Part shown: piece after piece, positions 1-10,689 of the stretch
Layout: every line of letters begins with the position of its first letter
Numbering within the stretch: position 1 is the first letter of the stretch
From: Ophiura sarsii
Taxonomy: Eukaryota; Echinodermata; Ophiuroidea; Amphilepidida; Ophiuridae
Assembly: GCA_035610835.1 (NCBI GenBank)
Contig: CM069442.1
Span: 58,941,950-59,005,949, forward strand
Direction: 5' to 3'
DNA length: 64,000 nucleotides
Program-made: the position numbers and the translations under genes
The notes under the pieces: generated by a model
What the model saw: only the letters and a program-made list of their open reading frames with translations
Databases searched by the model: none
Told to the model about the DNA's origin: nothing

Positions 1-329
1 CAACTTTTATTATAAATGTGAAATTTGGAATCAGCGAAGTATAGGAAAACTATCGACTATATTTTGATTTTTATGAGAAGTGACACATATTTGTATTTCT
101 TAAATCACTACAAAGCAAGTTTAATATATATTTTTTTCTTCACTCTGATAATGAAGTTTGACTATCAGAAAAGACATACCTGGACTGATTAATCAATCTT
201 GACTGTATTTTCCATAGACAAATCTAAAAATAAAAAAATCTGCTTCCAATTATTTAAAGAATGTTCAACATATTTTTCGATTTTCATCATTAAAAAGCAT
301 TCCGTACTATTGTGTTCACTTGTATACCA
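1..329. other. AT-rich left edge, no gene seen
   Basis: No coding potential is visible. Bases about 130-325 are a diverged inverted match to about 10,690-10,880: both share the CATTCCGTA / TGTGTTCACTTGTA block and the ACTATCAG / CTGATAGT block in opposite orientation. The whole retroelement complex between them is therefore flanked by inverted copies of one sequence. Confidence 0.6.
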
Positions 330-986
330 GTGCGATCGTAACCGGAAACGCTGTAAACAACGCTAACACAGTGTCAAAATATGTTATTCTATTTACGAAC
401 CAAAAACACTCAGAAAATATGTTGTCGGGCACAGACCTGACAGTTTATTCCAATCTATTCAAACCATGATTTTTACGTAATTATGAATCATATCGCTCTG
501 TAACTTACAAGATCTATACGAATTATTATCAAAAATGCAAATCTGCAAGAAAACCAGCTTCCAGAGTAAAAATCAAGGATAGAGGGCATCACTTGGAAAA
601 GATCCCATAATATGCCTTTAAGTACATCTCAATTAAATCACATCTCCAAAACAATATATCACAGGTACTGCTTTTATCTTAAAGGCATATTATGTGATAT
701 GAAATCTATGATTTTTTCCTCGAAATGCAATTTGTTGTCAAATTACATTTATAACCATGAAACTAAAATATCTTATAAGTTTTTTTGTTTTGTTTTTGTA
801 TATATATAAAGAGCAAGTTACAGAGCAATTCGCTTATTACCTCCAAATTACCTCCAAATCAAATTTTGAAATAAGTTGTCGGGTTAAAAGGTTTTTCCCC
901 GCAAGTGGTTTTATCGTTCGTTAATAGAAATCCATATGGTTTGACACTGTGTCAACACCGTTTACAATGTTTTCGGCTATGATCAC
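330..986. mobile_element. Foldback/MITE-like element with ~50-bp terminal inverted repeats
   Basis: The left end (330-379, beginning GTGCGATCGTAACCGG) is the inverted, slightly diverged copy of the right end (937-986, ending GGCTATGATCAC). Both ends contain ACACAGTGTCAAA. Inner segments near 490-510 and 810-830 are also inverted to each other. It has no coding capacity. The family is not identified and no target duplication is clear. It directly abuts the A1 repeat at 987. Confidence 0.6.
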
Positions 987-1208
987 AATAAAGTTTAAGC
1001 CATAAAGCTTAAACTCCTTTAGCCGATGAAGCGGAAATTGTGTTTGCTATAGTTTGCTGGTCTCCCGTAGCAACCTTATGACCACTCTCGTTCCACTTCC
1101 GGGAGCCCGCGAACTCACTCCTTTGTTATATGTTTCTGCTCGTCTCCCCTAACTAATTTTATCATTCGCTCTTTCGTTCCGTACCAAGTAGGTTGATTTT
1201 AAAATAAA
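987..1208 (+). repeat. A1 repeat of the decayed split-repeat element
   Basis: This 222-bp block runs from AATAAAGTTTAAGCC to GATTTTAAAATAAA. It recurs at 7841-8062 at the same length with no difference seen by eye. A short inverted pair, GTTTAAGC and GCTTAAAC separated by CATAAA, lies six bases from the outer end and could be a recombinase-binding arm pair. Confidence 0.85.
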
Positions 1209-1490
1209 TTCTTTCCGTACCCGTTTGGTTTTCAAGTTGGAGTGTTGTCAGCGGTTTAGCTTTTTTGCTTCACATTACGGGGCTCCTCCTTCTTTGATTT
1301 CCTTCTGCTATTAACATTCATTTGTTACGGTAAAGTACTTATTTAGAAATTTAATTATTTGGTATTTAAGAATCATTTATTTGGTGCCTTTACGATATGG
1401 CTCAATAAATGTCCGCGAGAATTGTCAACAACAACAACCGGCCGTTTCCGATTGCTTCCCGTATAAGATAGATCGAACATTATTCAATAA

Positions 1491-1856
1491 ATTGGCGGTG
1501 CGGATGACGATGCTCTTCGCATACAAGTATCAAACGAGGAAATCGAGGATTTGGTGGATTCAAGCGAGGATACGACGCCGACGGTGGAAAGAAGGAATGT
1601 CTCAAGCTTATTTCTAAGACCATCGACGAGTGCATCATCGGGAGCAGCACCACAGATTACACAAAACCAGTCGGGTGAGAACGAATTTTATTCTTCTAAT
1701 CGTGTGACTAGTGCTAGTACTAGTAATTTTAATATTTCTCCCCGCAATAATAATATTAATAATTATATAAATAGGCAAATTATGTTCCCCGCGATTGTGT
1801 TTTTTCCGATACATTCACGGGTAGTCAACCCCTCGCATCAATTTGCTTTCCGTTAG
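1491..1856 (+). pseudogene. Gag-like remnant of the decayed element
   Basis: An open stretch of about 121 codons follows an in-frame stop at 1488-1490 and has no ATG at its start. The product is acidic at first (DDDALRIQVSNEEIEDLVD), then rich in Ser, Thr, Asn and Gln. It lies about 280 bp downstream of A1, where Gag begins in Ngaro/DIRS-type elements. No zinc knuckle is present and the tail after about codon 85 looks non-coding. The Gag call rests on position and composition, not on a diagnostic motif. It could be a chance open frame. Confidence 0.35.
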
Positions 1857-4111
1857 GCGAGGAACTGCCTCAATTGACTAATGGGGACATTGGTTACGCC
1901 ATCTTAGTTCAAGTGTTTAGTATTGAAATCCCGGATTGAAATGTGGGGGTAATTATGGATTAACACAGACAGAATATACCCCTTGAAAAGGGTTAATGGC
2001 TTCATTATCATGGTTATATTGATTTATGCGTTATGTAGCAGGCATTCATAATCGATCTTTAAGACTAGTGTTATGCCTTGTATAGGCCATATAATTATCT
2101 ATTTACATGATTAAACATCAGGGTTGTGTTCAATTATAATTATGGTAAATCCATTATAATCAGAATAGTGTAGGCGTTCATATCAATGGCTATTGACTAT
2201 AATTTGTCCATTAAACCTGAGACTAATAATATTTGTTTCAGATTAAACCATCTGGGTCCTTGTCTACGTCTTGACAAATATCATGGGTACTACATGATAG
2301 TACATGCCTGTATTATTTATGTATATTCACCACTGTTTACACCAATTCTAGGTAGTAAAGTGTATAGGCAGAGAGACTAGTCCTCCCTGGTATACATGTA
2401 GGCCCAGCCACACTGTTGGTTTTTTTGTATGTTTTATGTATGTGACGTTACCACGTACCGTACTCGGGCTGTTCGTTTTAATTCTTTTCTTAATACGCAT
2501 GGAGGTAGATTAGTATGAAATGCTCAATAAGGTTGTTGATGATCATGATTAGCTTGGTGTTGTTTAAGGCCTGCGTTTTAATATTGTCCTTGTCGGTTGG
2601 GTTTTTGTTTCCTTCTTGTTATAAATGCTGGTTATAATCATTGCTTTATGCTTTCCGTATAATCACAGATGGTGGAAATCCACCATCTGTGGTATAATGG
2701 TCTCATCTCGTCGGGTATCACGCTCCGGACAGATTAACAGTTCACTCACGGTCTTATTTTGCGTACTACATGTCATAATATACACATCTGGGCCGGTATG
2801 ATATCATATATGTTATCATACTACTACTAGTTGTTCTTTCATTTCTTATCCTTACGGTACATTATATTATCTGTGCCAAGTCGGTATAACTTGTGTTAAA
2901 TCTGCGCAGATCTGATGTCGTCAATCATGAGATTCCTTTCATGATTTTGCGAGAGGCGTGGGGTCGAGTTTTGCACAATAAATGTTACGTTGTTGAGATA
3001 TTAGAAATACGGTAAGATGAATGAGGGATTTATTTTTAAGAAAAGAATGTACTCTCTGCTTCTGCTTTTTCTTCTTTCTATTTCTCTTTCAGGAGTTGAG
3101 TCTATAGTACACATGGCTGCCGTGCCGTGGTGGTGATTTTGCGTTGGCTTCTCGTTCCAATCCTTTCCGGGATAAGCTGTATATATACACGCGCCTAAGA
3201 CTGGCATCGTTGTAGCCCTAAATAATAGCAATGAACCGGTGAGTGGGTGTAGACATAGGAGAAAACATCTCTTATCCAGCTTTAAGCCAATCCAAGAATT
3301 TTTAAGTGCTTGACTTATTGATTATTGACCCCAGACCTGTAAAGTGTGATTATTAATTATTTATTTGGACATACACTTTTGAAACAGTGGCTTGAGTTTT
3401 CTCGACGGATGCGTCCTTAAAACATATTACACAATATTATCACATGTATAAATAAAAAGAGGTCTATATCTCATAATATATTACGGTATAGAGAAGGACT
3501 CCATTGGGCTGTGAGATAATCGCAAATTAAACTTGTGAGGATGTGAGACTTTTGTACCATTGCTGTCACTTGTGTTTTATGAGGAACTGGGACTTTAGTA
3601 AACACTTTCACTTGTGTTTTATGGGCTTGACCGGTCACAATTACATTTGTTTTGAAAGACTGGTTAAAAATGCAGAGGCAACCATAGCTGTCATGGGTTT
3701 TATGGGTTCACCCGTGCTTTGTTTTGAAAGGTTTGGTCATGTCATCCTAAAATTGTGCCTAATGTTTTGTTTTGGTCATTGTGGCATGTCATAACATTGT
3801 CTAGACATCATAATTTATCTTTGTCCAATCTTGAGTGAGGACCAATTTTAATGGAGCAATATATCCTTAGAATGAAAGAAGAGGTAGAGTCTTGTAACAC
3901 AAAAGCTGGCTATATTGATACCACACAGTATCATATATACAAATATTTACATGAATACATAAAATCATACAAGTTGAATGCTACATGCACGTTTTAAATA
4001 GGATTTGCAGAACACATCAAATATTTGGAGTCGGGTATCATCACATACAGTAAGAACATCATTTGAAAATCCTATATAGCATATGACACATTTTAATAGT
4101 TAAATTACCAG
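1857..4111. other. Interior of decayed element, no recognisable gene
   Basis: I see no convincing coding region in this 2.2 kb. Short open frames near 2186-2380, 3001-3231 and 3543-3794 have no family features. A strong hairpin sits at 2664-2691. RT/RNase H and recombinase would be expected here in a complete element, so this part has probably been deleted or replaced. Confidence 0.5.
2664..2691. repeat. Perfect 13-bp-stem hairpin
   Basis: CACAGATGGTGGA is followed by AA and then its exact reverse complement. The 2-bp loop makes this almost a perfect palindrome. Its function is unknown. Confidence 0.8.
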
Positions 4112-4306
4112 TTATAAATATTCTTCTAAATTTTGGAGTGCTAGTTGATTTTCAAGTTTAAGGAATTCATCAACTCTGATATGATATAACGCACTACAAA
4201 TAAATAAGAAATGTCTAAGATTCTCAATATCTTTATCACATAATGGGCAGTAAATATTTATATCCGGTTTCCGTGAATGAGCACGGCCATTGAGGGGTAT
4301 GGTATT
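4112..4306 (-). pseudogene. Non-LTR retrotransposon (LINE) C-terminal fragment
   Basis: On the minus strand 64 codons end at a stop (4112-4114). They contain the C-terminal zinc-binding pattern typical of LINE ORF2 proteins: CPLCDKDIENLRHFLFIC, a C-x2-C...H...C motif. Upstream, similar-looking protein continues in another frame to about 4360 (LFGRLHIIVNKILQ), so there is a frameshift. It is a 5'-truncated, dead copy. The clade cannot be told from this piece. Confidence 0.6.
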
Positions 4307-4958
4307 GCAAAATCTTATTTACAATAATATGTAATCTTCCAAACAAAGTTTGTTTTTGAATAATACATAGTCCTTTAATGATGGTTTTGTCATAGCAGAA
4401 TGTGCCTCGTGTTGTTAGAATTATCTATACTTAAGTTATTAAAATTATTGATCCACAAGTGGCTATCATATAGATTGTCTTTAAATATATGGTCTTTAAA
4501 TATGGTATATATACCTTATGTAATATACACCTTATGTAATCTTCTGTGTTAAAACTATTATGTGCTGTTTAAAGTATGTCACACATATAGCAACTGAGGA
4601 GTGTGGATGGGTTCCTCCGTCCATACGAGAAAAGAAAGAAAAAAAATTGTATTGCAATGATGTGCTAGTCCACCACTAATTTTGGAATTTATAATTCGCT
4701 CCCATGTTATAGTTGAGCACTATTGCTAGTGATGGTTTCCTAATATCCTAACATGGATTACGCATTATATGTCAACGTGGCCGTCAATTATTAACAAATA
4801 ATCTCACTCCGCCCCCCCCCCCCGTCATCATTTTTTGCCCTTTATAATGGCTTGTTTTTTCCACCCATCATATATTTATCCATTGCTTCATCTTTTGTAT
4901 TGCTTGCTTTGTTGTTTTGCTGCTCTGTCGCTTTCCTTCTTGTTTTTATTATACAGGT

Positions 4959-5195
4959 GTAATGAGAACTTGGATAGCCAGTGATAACATCATTAATTGG
5001 GCTGGTCAGAACGGTTGTGTTTGTAACATCAACAAGCATGCCTCCCGGATTTGTTCATTCATGCCGAACACTCATGAAATCAGACACTTAGAGATTTTTT
5101 ATAGTCTCACCAAACATCTCTATCGTTAATATGATGGCATACATTTAACCGATGCTGGATTAGTTGTGTTTAGGTCACATCTTGAATCCGCTCTG
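4959..5195 (+). pseudogene. SGNH-hydrolase-like remnant
   Basis: The frame carries SFMPNTHEIRHLEI, an in-frame stop (5127-5129), then YDGIHLTDAGLVVFRSHLES. The D-G-x-H-L block followed by a hydrophobic F-x3-L helix resembles the C-terminal Asp/His block of SGNH hydrolases. Some Ngaro-type elements carry an extra SGNH-hydrolase frame after the recombinase, just before the B1 repeat, and here B1 starts at 5338. Context and motif agree, but the N-terminal GDS block is not visible. The fragment is broken by the stop and by the poly-G tract that follows. Confidence 0.45.
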
Positions 5196-5273
5196 CTCTT
5201 TTTCTCTTATTGCATTGTAAGTATGTGTAAGTCGATCAAAGTGATATTTGTTTTTGAGTCATCTACTGAACCT

Positions 5274-5305
<32 letters not shown>
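5274..5305 (+). repeat. 32-bp poly-G tract
   Basis: An uninterrupted run of G separates the hydrolase-like remnant from B1. Its length is likely unstable and prone to assembly error. Confidence 0.9.
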
Positions 5306-5306
<1 letters not shown>

Positions 5307-5337
5307 TTAGACAAGTTTCCCCATTGTCATCTTGTTT

Positions 5338-7840
5338 GGAGTAAAATTTGAAGAAACAGGGATTTAAATCCCAATTATTGAATCTTAATATAAGAAATAT
5401 TTATAAATGGTAAATGAAAGTTTATTATAAGGCCAAATGTAAATTATTACCTCATTGTATAATTGGTAATCTATCAATAAGGCCCACTAATTTCTACTCA
5501 TCAAGTAGTTATTTAATCTATTTACCATTCAGGAAATCAATTATTTTGTAAATTATCACTTATCAGTGAATATTTTGATCCTGGACTCGACAGAGTCCAA
5601 CTTTGTTTCCACTATGTCATTTTGGATTACTTCTAATTGTAAAACAGTTCAAAAAAGACGAAAACTCTAGTGCAAGCAATCGTAATTGGCACAGAGAGAC
5701 TGTAAAGACATGTCGGGTTGGTTTGGTGGGGGTTGTGTAGGGGTTGGATGGTGGGTTGGGGTGGGGGTTTGGTAGTGGTTGGGTTGGTTGATGTTTGGAG
5801 GAGGGGGAGGGGTCGGTGGGATAGTCCCCGGGGATAGTCAGTGGCAAGCAGAATTTAATAGCGAGTAGGACTACTGATATTTGACCATTATTCGCGGGCG
5901 TTGATTGAGTTAAATGTCGAGTTGGGTGGGGGTCTGGTGGTGGTGGTGGGGTGGGGTGGTTGGGTGGGTGGGTGGGTGGGTGGGTGGGTGGTTGGGTGGT
6001 TTGGTGGGTGGGTGGGTGGGTTGGGTGGGGTGGTGTTGGGGTGGGGGTAGGTGTGATATTCAGTTGCAGGCAGAATTTAATAGCGAGTAGGCCTACTGGT
6101 GTTTCACCATTATTTTTAATTGCAAGCTCATCGCAGTTAAGTCGCGGGCGCTGATTGCGTTAAATGTTTCGCGTAATTCAATGCTCTGATTTGACATTGA
6201 TTTTGCTGGTCAGCACGGGCATCTAAATTCACTGATGAAGAGACGCGTCATGTTGAATATGGGCCTAATACAAAAGTGTAAGTCTACGCGAAACTTTTTT
6301 TTTCTTTTTTTTTCTTTTTTTTTTAAGTCCGTTCCGAAGAAATCCGTCTGATAACAACGGAACGCTTAAAAAAAAAAGTTGGTTTGGTTAAGAGAGTAGA
6401 ACAATTTAAAGTGAAATAAATTGAAGAAAAAAAGAAAAAAAATTGAAAATAAAATTTTGAATTTTCGTTTATTTTCGTAGGGGGTGTTCTGTCAGTGTTT
6501 TGGTATGATCAACTTGCACAAAAACCGTGTGATTTTTTTTTAAAATTCAAGTTCTGATTCACAACTCTCCCCTCGCTTAACAATAGGCCTAACTTAAAAT
6601 GAAATTGCCTTTAAGCCGACGCTTGCATCGGTCCGGCACCGGTGAAGATCGCCCTACCCCCCCCCCCCCCCCCTTCCCGCTAACATTGCCTCTAAGTCTG
6701 ATGTGCGTATGTAATGTCCTCCGCCAGCCAATTTATTACCCATACCTGATACCTAGTAAACATTATTTCCTCTACGGCCAGAGATGCGCACCCGTTCACC
6801 GCCAGTGCCCCCATCCCCCCCCCCCCCCCGCCTCCGACCACCCACCACCCCCCACCCATAACACGCCACATCAGATTTCCACCGCACACCGTCGACATTA
6901 CCTATATATACCTTAAGCAACGTTCATCAGGATACGTCAAAACACCGCCAAATCCCTCCCTTCCTAGGCAATGTCTTGCTAGACGTCCCGTAACTGATGT
7001 GCACATGCTCATATCAATTAAAATGTGTTGTCGTACATGTCGTAGTACACGGTTTATTCCGTATGGGACGCCTAGCAAGATATAGCCCCTTCCTAGTTGG
7101 CTGGCGCGGCATCGATTGTGAAGGTCTTTCTAATTGACAAACACAAAAATTCAGATTTTTTGTTTAAAAATAGAACATACCATTGTTCAGGAGATAATGA
7201 GTTTTCAAGATGTGTTGCTTATACAACATCATGCCGCGTGGCGAAAATGTTTTAAGTGATTTTTTCCTTATTTTTAAATTTTTTTACGATACAATAATCA
7301 TAGATTACTCGAATGTGAATTAAAAGTACACTTAATTTAGTCCAACATGAAACTATCTCTTGTTACTTGAGGATTTATTATCGGTGGTAGATTGGATTGT
7401 CGTATTTCAATTGGCGCATTTACAAATTTAATAAAATTGATTTTGAGAGAAAGCATTGATAATTCAAGGTTAGGACCATCTTTTAAAAATTGACAAAATT
7501 ACCATTCAGGAAATCAATTAATTTGTAAATTATCACTTGAGGATTTATTATCGGTGGTAGATTGGATTGTCGTATTTCAATTGGCGCATTTACAAATTTA
7601 ATAAAATTGATTTGGATAATTGTAGTCTTTACAAAAAATTAACCTTGACTGTACTCGTCTAATAGGACGACCAAAATATGAATATTTATCAATGTATTAT
7701 ATATATGGTATCATAGTACCCTTGATTATGCGTAATGCATGTCGTGTAAAATTGCGAAATTAAATCGTCTTGGTACGGAGCCGAATTGCTCTTATTCTAT
7801 TTTGTCTCTCCTGCATATATAATTTCCGATGTCTACGGGT
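5338..7840 (+). repeat. B1 repeat of the decayed element, interrupted
   Basis: Segments 5338-5561 and about 7365-7840 together correspond to B2 (8737-8803 plus 10,059-10,689). Internally B contains a further direct repeat of about 168 bp (GAGGATTTATTATCGGTGG occurs at about 7369 and 7537, and again at about 10,216 and 10,387 in B2). The interruption 5562-7364 is absent from B2 and is therefore an insertion. Confidence 0.8.
5562..7364. mobile_element. 1.8-kb insertion in B1 flanked by ACTT
   Basis: B2 reads straight through ATCACTTGAGG, but here the sequence is split and ACTT occurs on both sides (5558-5561 and 7365-7368), consistent with a 4-bp target duplication. The insert holds G/T-rich blocks (about 5700-6050), a duplicated segment (CAGAATTTAATAGCGAGTAGG at about 5850 and 6072), C-tracts near 6657 and 6818, and an inverted pair near 6978/7060. 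No coding region or family is recognised. Confidence 0.55.
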
Positions 7841-8062
7841 AATAAAGTTTAAGCCATAAAGCTTAAACTCCTTTAGCCGATGAAGCGGAAATTGTGTTTG
7901 CTATAGTTTGCTGGTCTCCCGTAGCAACCTTATGACCACTCTCGTTCCACTTCCGGGAGCCCGCGAACTCACTCCTTTGTTATATGTTTCTGCTCGTCTC
8001 CCCTAACTAATTTTATCATTCGCTCTTTCGTTCCGTACCAAGTAGGTTGATTTTAAAATAAA
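7841..8062 (+). repeat. A2 repeat of the decayed element
   Basis: Full-length copy of A1 (987-1208). It directly follows the last base of B1, which is the defining B1-A2 junction of split direct repeat elements. Confidence 0.85.
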
Positions 8063-8736
8063 ACCTCTCCCACCCTCCCAGTTGTTGCTCTTTGACATGC
8101 CATGCTTCTGGATGATCCTGGCATTTGTGGGCGGCCTTGTTCCTTGATCATCTTGGCCGCAACACTATCCCCTTAGAGACCATGTTCGGGGTTGATCATG
8201 GTTTCTTCGTATCCCTCCAGGCCTCTGTTCCTTGATTTTTCTTTGGCCTGTGGTTTGCCCTTCGTGGCATCGTGTGTGTGTGTGAGACCGGGTTTCTGGA
8301 TTTTAGGTCTCCACTAAGGAAAAACCCCTCCAGGCCTCTGTTCCTTGATTTTTCTTTGGCCTGTGGTTTGCCCTTCGTGGCATCAGTCGTGCGAGTCCTT
8401 GTTCCTTGATTTTTCTTGGCCTCCACAAAAAATCCTTCATGCGGTTTGCCCTTTGTGGCATCGTGTGTGTGTGAGACCATGTTTATGGATTTTTTGGTCT
8501 CCACTTAAGAAAAAAAAGAAGAAAAAAACAGGCCTCTGTTCCTTGATTTTCTTTAGCCTGCGGTTTGCCCTTCGTGGCATCAGTCGTGCGAGTCCATGTT
8601 CCTTGATTTTCTTGGCCTCAAAAAAAAAAAAAAAAAAATCCTTCCCCTCTAAGCCTTTGATTCTTGAAGATTCTAGGCCGTATTTGAACGCGAGTAGCAG
8701 TTAAATTGTACTTATTTATATAAGCTGTGATTTGAG
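8063..8736 (+). repeat. A2-B2 spacer with tandem repeats
   Basis: Unique spacer between A2 and B2. About 8220-8640 holds several imperfect direct units containing GGCCTCTGTTCCTTGATTTT and GGTTTGCCCTTCGTGGCAT, with GT runs and A-tracts between them. Open frames on either strand are by-products of the repeat. Confidence 0.7.
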
Positions 8737-8803
8737 GGAGTAAAATTTGAAGAAACAGGGATTTAAATCCCAATTATTGAATCTTAATATAAGAAATATT
8801 TAT

Positions 8804-9052
8804 TTGTATCGACCCCTGGAACTCGACACAACAAATTAGCAAACACGACATAAACCATAGATGTGCCGTATGCTGCCCAAAGGCAGAATTTATTCATCAC
8901 AAAAATGGTGTGAAATGGATACGTTACCCTACTAGCGCAACGCGCGTTAGTATGGCACCGACATAAGGTATTGCAAAATAGTATGCTGATGGTACCAGGT
9001 TACAGATTGGTTTTTTGTGTCCTTATGTGAATGAGTGGGGTTTCACATCCCC
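8804..9052 (+). repeat. A1' of the miniature element
   Basis: 249 bp from TTGTATCGACCCC to TTTCACATCCCC, repeated at 9430-9678. Confidence 0.85.
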
Positions 9053-9305
9053 CCATGAAGGTGATTTCCAACATCACGTACTATCAAGTAGTAGTACGGA
9101 CAGACAACAGTTCGGTATTGTTATTGTAATGTTCGATGAGTCAAGAACATGACACATGACAGCTCGGCTACGGAGCTGGAGTGGACTCCCGTCCACAGTT
9201 TGAAGGCTTAGCCGCCAATAATCTGATAATAGTCCATGATAATAATACGGCGGAGGCGGGGTTGGTGGGTGGTCGTCAAATTTCCCCGATGATTGCGGTT
9301 CAAGA

Positions 9306-9678
9306 TTTGGTAGTGATATCGTAACTGACGCGGTGAAAAGGAAGGGTAGACCGGTGGTGGCGCTAGAGCGACCCACCGGTGTCGTTCCTCAGTCGACACA
9401 AATGAAATTATCGAGGCGGTAATTTTGTTTTGTATCGACCCCTGGAACTCGACACAACAAATTAGCAAACACGACATAAACCATAGATGTGCCGTATGCT
9501 GCCCAAAGGCAGAATTTATTCATCACAAAAATGGTGTGAAATGGATACGTTACCCTACTAGCGCAACGCGCGTTAGTATGGCACCGACATAAGGTATTGC
9601 AAAATAGTATGCTGATGGTACCAGGTTACAGATTGGTTTTTTGTGTCCTTATGTGAATGAGTGGGGTTTCACATCCCC
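9306..9678 (+). repeat. B1'-A2' junction of the miniature element
   Basis: B1' (9306-9429, TTTGGTAGTGATATCG to AATTTTGTT) is followed immediately by A2' (9430-9678). B1' contains an inverted pair, TGTCG and CGACA, around TTCCTCAGT, a possible recombinase site. Confidence 0.8.
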
Positions 9679-9867
9679 ACCGCACCAGCCATCGTAGATG
9701 ATGGGGCAAACCCCACAAAAAGGAGAATGCCCGACTAAAGGGAGGAAAGGATAGGAGGGAGGCAAATTTAGTGGACATATAAAACGCATGGAGAAAACCA
9801 CAAACTGACAGGCAACCACATGTTGCACAGCCTGACAGGCAACCACATGTTGCACAGCCTTGATGGT

Positions 9868-9899
<32 letters not shown>

Positions 9900-9932
9900 T
9901 GCAGGGCAGGGCACCCGCATGGTGCAACTACA

Positions 9933-10058
9933 TTTGGTAGTGATATCGTAACTGACGCGGTGAAAAGGAAGGGTACAGACCGGTGGTGGCGCTAGAGCGA
10001 CCCACCGGTGTCGTTCCTCAGTCGACACAAATGAAATTATCGAGGCGGTAATTTTGTT
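9933..10058 (+). repeat. B2' of the miniature element
   Basis: Second copy of B1', ending AATTTTGTT against the host AAATGGTAAATG. Core 2 upstream holds a duplicated GACAGGCAACCACATGTTGC and a poly-T tract (about 9869-9898). Confidence 0.8.
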
Positions 10059-10689
10059 AAATGGTAAATGAAAGTTTATTATAAGGCCAAATGTAAATTA
10101 TTACCTCATTGTATAATTGGTAATCTATCAATAAGGCCCACTGGTTTCTACTCATCAAGTAGTTATTTAATCTATTTACCATTCAGGAAATCAATTATTT
10201 TGTAAATTATCACTTGAGGATTTATTATCGGTGGTAGATTGGATTGTCGTATTTCAATTGGCGCATTTACAAATTTAATAAAATTGATTTTGAGAGAAAG
10301 CATTGATAATTCAAGGTTAGGACCATCTTTTAAAAATTGACAAAATTACCATTCAGGAAATCAATTAATTTGTAAATTATCACTTGAGGATTTATTATCG
10401 GTGGTAGATTGGATTGTCGTATTTCAATTGGCGCATTTACAAATTTAATAAAATTGATTTGGATAATTGTAGTCTTTACAAAAAATTAACCTTGACTGTA
10501 CTCGTCTAATAGGACGACCAAAATATGAATATTTATCAATGTATTATATATATGGTATCATAGTACCCTTGATTATGCGTAATGCATGTCGTGTAAAATT
10601 GCGAAATTAAATCGTCTTGGTACGGAGCCGAATTGCTCTTATTCTATTTTGTCTCTCCTGCATATATAATTTCCGATGTCTACGGGTAA

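Larger units (their letters stand above)
8804..10058 (+). mobile_element. Miniature split-direct-repeat element, non-autonomous
   Basis: The 1,255-bp insert consists of A1' (8804-9052), core 1 (9053-9305), B1' (9306-9429), A2' (9430-9678), core 2 (9679-9932) and B2' (9933-10,058). B1' and A2' abut with no spacer. The two A' copies match by eye and the B' copies differ by a 2-bp CA insertion; the two cores (253 and 254 bp) are unrelated. The uninterrupted B1 copy at 5392-5412 supplies the empty site and shows no target duplication, as expected for recombinase-mediated entry. There is no coding capacity, so mobilisation would need proteins in trans. The architecture is read directly; the mechanism is inference. 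Confidence 0.75.
987..10689 (+). mobile_element. Decayed Ngaro-type (split direct repeat) retrotransposon
   Basis: The layout is A1 (987-1208), internal region, B1 (5338-7840), A2 (7841-8062), spacer (8063-8736) and B2 (8737-10,689). B1 abuts A2 exactly. The dinucleotide AA is shared by the left end (CAC-AA-TAAAG), the B1/A2 junction (GGGT-AA-TAAAG) and the right end (GGGT-AA-CTG), as expected if a tyrosine recombinase joined a circular intermediate to a target at a short core. Only Gag-like (1491-1856) and hydrolase-like (4959-5195) remnants remain; RT, RNase H and recombinase are not visible. Both B copies carry later insertions (5562-7364; 8804-10,058). The architecture is read directly; assignment to Ngaro rather than another split-repeat lineage is inference. 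Confidence 0.75.
8737..10689 (+). repeat. B2 repeat of the decayed element, interrupted by a miniature element
   Basis: B2 begins GGAGTAAAATTTGAAG as B1 does. It is interrupted at 8803/8804 by the miniature split-repeat element and resumes at 10,059, ending TCTACGGGT(AA). Its end marks the right end of the decayed element. Confidence 0.8.

Noticed and set aside
3543..3794. 83-codon frame with Cys-rich product
   Set aside because: It comes from short degenerate repeats (CACTTGTGTTTTATG) and shows no domain.
5617..6154. Pro-rich and Gly/Trp-rich frames
   Set aside because: They are translations of GGGT/GGTT low-complexity DNA.
8196..8704. Open frames of ~100-120 codons on both strands
   Set aside because: They are produced by tandem repeats and homopolymers in the A2-B2 spacer.
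8804..10058. LTR pair or simple tandem duplication
   Set aside because: LTRs would not contain differing cores between identical ends. The A-x-B-A-y-B order with abutting B-A and no target duplication fits a split-repeat element better.
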